DNA of 36,184 bases from Candidatus Gastranaerophilales bacterium (GTDB taxonomy: Bacteria; Cyanobacteriota; Vampirovibrionia; Gastranaerophilales; Gastranaerophilaceae): the NCBI GenBank assembly GCA_947589705.1, contig CANQCO010000007.1, positions 1 to 36,184 on the forward strand, read 5' to 3'. Made by a program: the position numbers and the translations under genes. The notes beneath the pieces are model-generated. The model saw nothing but the letters and a program-made list of their open reading frames with translations. It ran no database searches and was not told where the DNA came from. Each line of letters begins with the position of its first letter. Positions within the stretch are counted from its first letter, which is position 1. This document shows, piece after piece, positions 34,156 to 36,184 of the stretch.

Positions 34156-35469
34156 CTATCCGTTATAGTGTTCTTTAAATTTTCTTATCCAGCCAAACAT
34201 TACCGAAAGTTCATAAGGCTTAGGCAGGTATAAATCCGCCCCTGCATTTAATACCATTTCTTTATCATGAACCGTCGTTGTAAATATAATATTCGCATTG
34301 GTATTTTTTAATTCATATTTAATTTTTTTACATATTTCAAGTCCTTTAAGGGTTTCAGCATTACCCGCATCAAGCACAATAACAGCGGGATTAAAAGACT
34401 CAATAACTTTAAATACATCATTAAATTCACTGACTACTTTAACATTATACCCCTGCATTAAAGCCGTTGCCTCTAAAAGTAATGATAGAGCGTCATCAGG
34501 CTCCATAATTATTATGTTTTTATTCTCTTTTTTTTGTTCTACGGCATTATCCGCACTAATTTCAGGACGCTCCATTACATAATTAGAACCTGTATTATAT
34601 TTTGCAAGCTTATGAGTTGATATTAAAGAACTTATAACCTGTTTAATATCAGTGTATTTTTTATATTGATTCGTTATAATACCGATACTTGTTGAAACAA
34701 GATTGATTTTATTTTCCGCTTCATCATCACCGTGCATAAAAATGAATCCTCGTTTTGCATCGGTTTCGGAGTAAAATTTCTCTGCCACGGTATTAAAAGC
34801 ATAAATAAGGTAATTAGCTATTTTTTCTGCCTTATCAGGGTGTGTAATCACTATAAAATCATCTTCCGAAAACTGCCCTATATAGTCAATCGGTTCAATT
34901 GAAGATTTTATAATGGCAGAATACGTTTGAAGCAGTTTATCTGCGGCAAGTTCACCGTAGATTTCTTTATAAAAGCTTAAATTATCAATATCTATAAGCA
35001 TTATTGCCCATTGTTTATTTTCATTTAAAGCTCGTTTTATCATTTTATATGATACCTTTGAATCAAACAAAAGAGTTTTTTCAGAAAAATTACTTTCAAA
35101 ATTGCGTCTTAAATGAGCATTAATTCTGGATTTAAATTCATCGGAATTAACAGGCTCACTTATAAAATCATCAGCACCTGAATCAAGACAATCTATTTTA
35201 TCCTGTATGTGATTTGATTTTGATACCACAGCAATAGCAGGGCGAATATTATATGTTAATACTCTTATTTGTTCTATGGCTTTTTTCAGGTCAAGCTCTA
35301 TGCTGTCAGAAATAATTATCATATCAGGCTCAAAAGAATTTATAATATTAAGAGCCTCAGAAAAATCAACGGCGGTAAAAACGGTTATTTCAGCCGCTTC
35401 AAGCAATTTTTTATATTTTATTGATTGTTCTTTTCTCTTATCTATTAATAAAACAGCTTTTACTAACAT
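34156..35469 (-). CDS. Response regulator: REC - degenerate GGDEF - REC
   Basis: 437 aa. The first receiver domain (about 4-120) keeps a candidate phospho-Asp (IIISDSIE) but has FISEPV where the conserved Lys-Pro is expected, so it is probably not normally phosphorylated. The middle domain (about 135-305) has GGDEF topology (WAIMLIDIDNLSFYKEIYG), but the signature is SEDDF in place of GGDEF, so cyclase activity is doubtful. The second receiver (about 318-437) looks functional: MEPDDAL acidic pair, VIVLDAGN, TTT and YLPKPYEL. It starts 2 nt after the histidine kinase stop and is presumably its partner. No DNA-binding domain is present. Confidence 0.85.
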   Translation of the reverse strand: MLVKAVLLIDKRKEQSIKYKKLLEAAEITVFTAVDFSEALNIINSFEPDMIIISDSIELDLKKAIEQIRVLTYNIRPAIAVVSKSNHIQDKIDCLDSGADDFISEPVNSDEFKSRINAHLRRNFESNFSEKTLLFDSKVSYKMIKRALNENKQWAIMLIDIDNLSFYKEIYGELAADKLLQTYSAIIKSSIEPIDYIGQFSEDDFIVITHPDKAEKIANYLIYAFNTVAEKFYSETDAKRGFIFMHGDDEAENKINLVSTSIGIITNQYKKYTDIKQVISSLISTHKLAKYNTGSNYVMERPEISADNAVEQKKENKNIIIMEPDDALSLLLEATALMQGYNVKVVSEFNDVFKVIESFNPAVIVLDAGNAETLKGLEICKKIKYELKNTNANIIFTTTVHDKEMVLNAGADLYLPKPYELSVMFGWIRKFKEHYNG

Positions 35470-35471
35470 AT

Positions 35472-36184
35472 CTACTCTTTTATCTTCTTTATACCATTAT
35501 CTTCAGGGGTTGCCGCTTTAAAACATACCATAAAACAGCTTCCATTATTGTTACTCTCAACACTTATTGTCCCGTTCATCTTTTCAACAAGTGTTTTTGT
35601 AATATATAATCCGAGTCCGTTTCCGTATATTTTTCTTGTTAACGGTGAATCAATCCTTGAAAATTTATTAAATATCTTTCCTATATCTTCCTTACTTATC
35701 CCTATTCCGTTATCCCGTACGGATATTGAAACAGTATTTTCATCAAAATTTTGTTTAACATCAATTTTTACTTTGCTTCCCTCGGGCGAATATTTTGAAG
35801 CATTATCAATAATATTCAAAAGTATCTGCTGGAATTTATCCGTATCAACAAGTATTTTAGGCAGATTTTTAGCGAAATTACACTCATAATTATGTGTTTT
35901 ATACTTAAGCTTAATCATCTGCACTACAGAATCAACAAAAGAAGGAACATCTACGGATTTGTAAATTAACAAATCCTTATCCGACTGCATTTTTGAAACA
36001 GTCAAAAGATTTTCTACAAGTTTAATAAGCCTGTTGGATTGGTCTTTTATGATGTGGAGAAACTTTTCTCTCTGCTCGGGTGAAAGTTTATCGTAAGATG
36101 AAAGCAGGGTATCCGCAAACCCTCTTATACTGGTTAAAGGCGTCCTTAACTCGTGACTTACCGTTGAAATAAAATCAAGTTGAG
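35472..36184 (-). CDS. Sensor histidine kinase (N-terminal part outside window)
   Basis: The track begins at an internal TTG (36005), but the frame continues to the window edge and contains the H-box FISTVSHELRTPLTSIRGFADTLLSS with the phospho-acceptor His. The HATPase_c domain follows: N-box FQQILLNIIDNASKYSPEGSKV, G1 VRDNGIGISKEDIG, F-box FNKFSR and G2 GNGLGLYITKTLVEKMNG. All autokinase motifs are intact. The sensor region lies beyond 36184, so the signal cannot be inferred. The stop is 2 nt before the response regulator start, and pepA and mpaA follow on the same strand. Confidence 0.92.
   Translation of the reverse strand, partial: QLDFISTVSHELRTPLTSIRGFADTLLSSYDKLSPEQREKFLHIIKDQSNRLIKLVENLLTVSKMQSDKDLLIYKSVDVPSFVDSVVQMIKLKYKTHNYECNFAKNLPKILVDTDKFQQILLNIIDNASKYSPEGSKVKIDVKQNFDENTVSISVRDNGIGISKEDIGKIFNKFSRIDSPLTRKIYGNGLGLYITKTLVEKMNGTISVESNNNGSCFMVCFKAATPEDNGIKKIKE

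Overview
The window is AT-rich, densely coded bacterial chromosome. The best-supported assignment, an inference from gene content and order, is a non-photosynthetic relative of the Cyanobacteria (Melainabacteria/Vampirovibrionia, possibly Gastranaerophilales). Three things point there: a Ycf45/slr0374-type AAA ATPase with a C-terminal R3H domain; ATP synthase beta and epsilon as a stand-alone pair, as in cyanobacteria and plastids; and efp directly upstream of accB. OmpH/Skp-like proteins and a POTRA-bearing protein indicate a Gram-negative-type envelope. Nothing indicates a prophage, transposon, CRISPR array, rRNA or tRNA.

Layout. 0-9 kb: end of a radical SAM gene, class II aldolase, recF, R3H ATPase with a structured leader, fusA, a 68-aa unknown, asnS and an unknown 233-aa protein. 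9-15 kb: ruvC-membrane protein-mtnA, two OmpH-like genes flanking a DAHP synthase, a pyrimidine-nucleoside phosphorylase and a C_GCAxxG_C_C protein. 15-18 kb: envelope-type accessory genes (phosphodiester glycosidase domain protein, two small secreted proteins, one with a lone POTRA domain), with degenerate intergenic repeats around the glycosidase. 18-21 kb: tig-clpP-clpX. 21-24.5 kb: accessory stretch with a WG-repeat secreted protein, a free-standing NUMOD4/HNH endonuclease, an unknown 165-aa protein with a two-hairpin leader and the strongest terminator in the window, and an apparently uncatalogued structured RNA of about 85 nt with its own promoter. 24.5-31 kb: atpD-atpC-yitT and aspS-dnaA-ogt. 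31-36 kb (minus strand): efp-accB and a four-gene run histidine kinase-response regulator-pepA-mpaA.

Regulation visible in sequence: many promoters are extended -10 types (TGnTATAAT), often with a weak or absent -35. recF and ruvC have TATAAT exactly 6 nt before the ATG and are probably leaderless. Convergent genes share bidirectional hairpin terminators or overlap at their stop codons. Several ORF-track starts are too far upstream; revised starts for asnS, the second ompH-like gene, the HNH gene, the 165-aa gene, yitT, accB and the POTRA gene are supported by Shine-Dalgarno position, promoter position or both.

The most promising undescribed items are the structured RNA at 24234-24318, the hairpin leaders at 23392-23500 and 4159-4259, the altered DNA-reading signature of DnaA, and the two-component system apparently co-transcribed with murein-peptide hydrolases.
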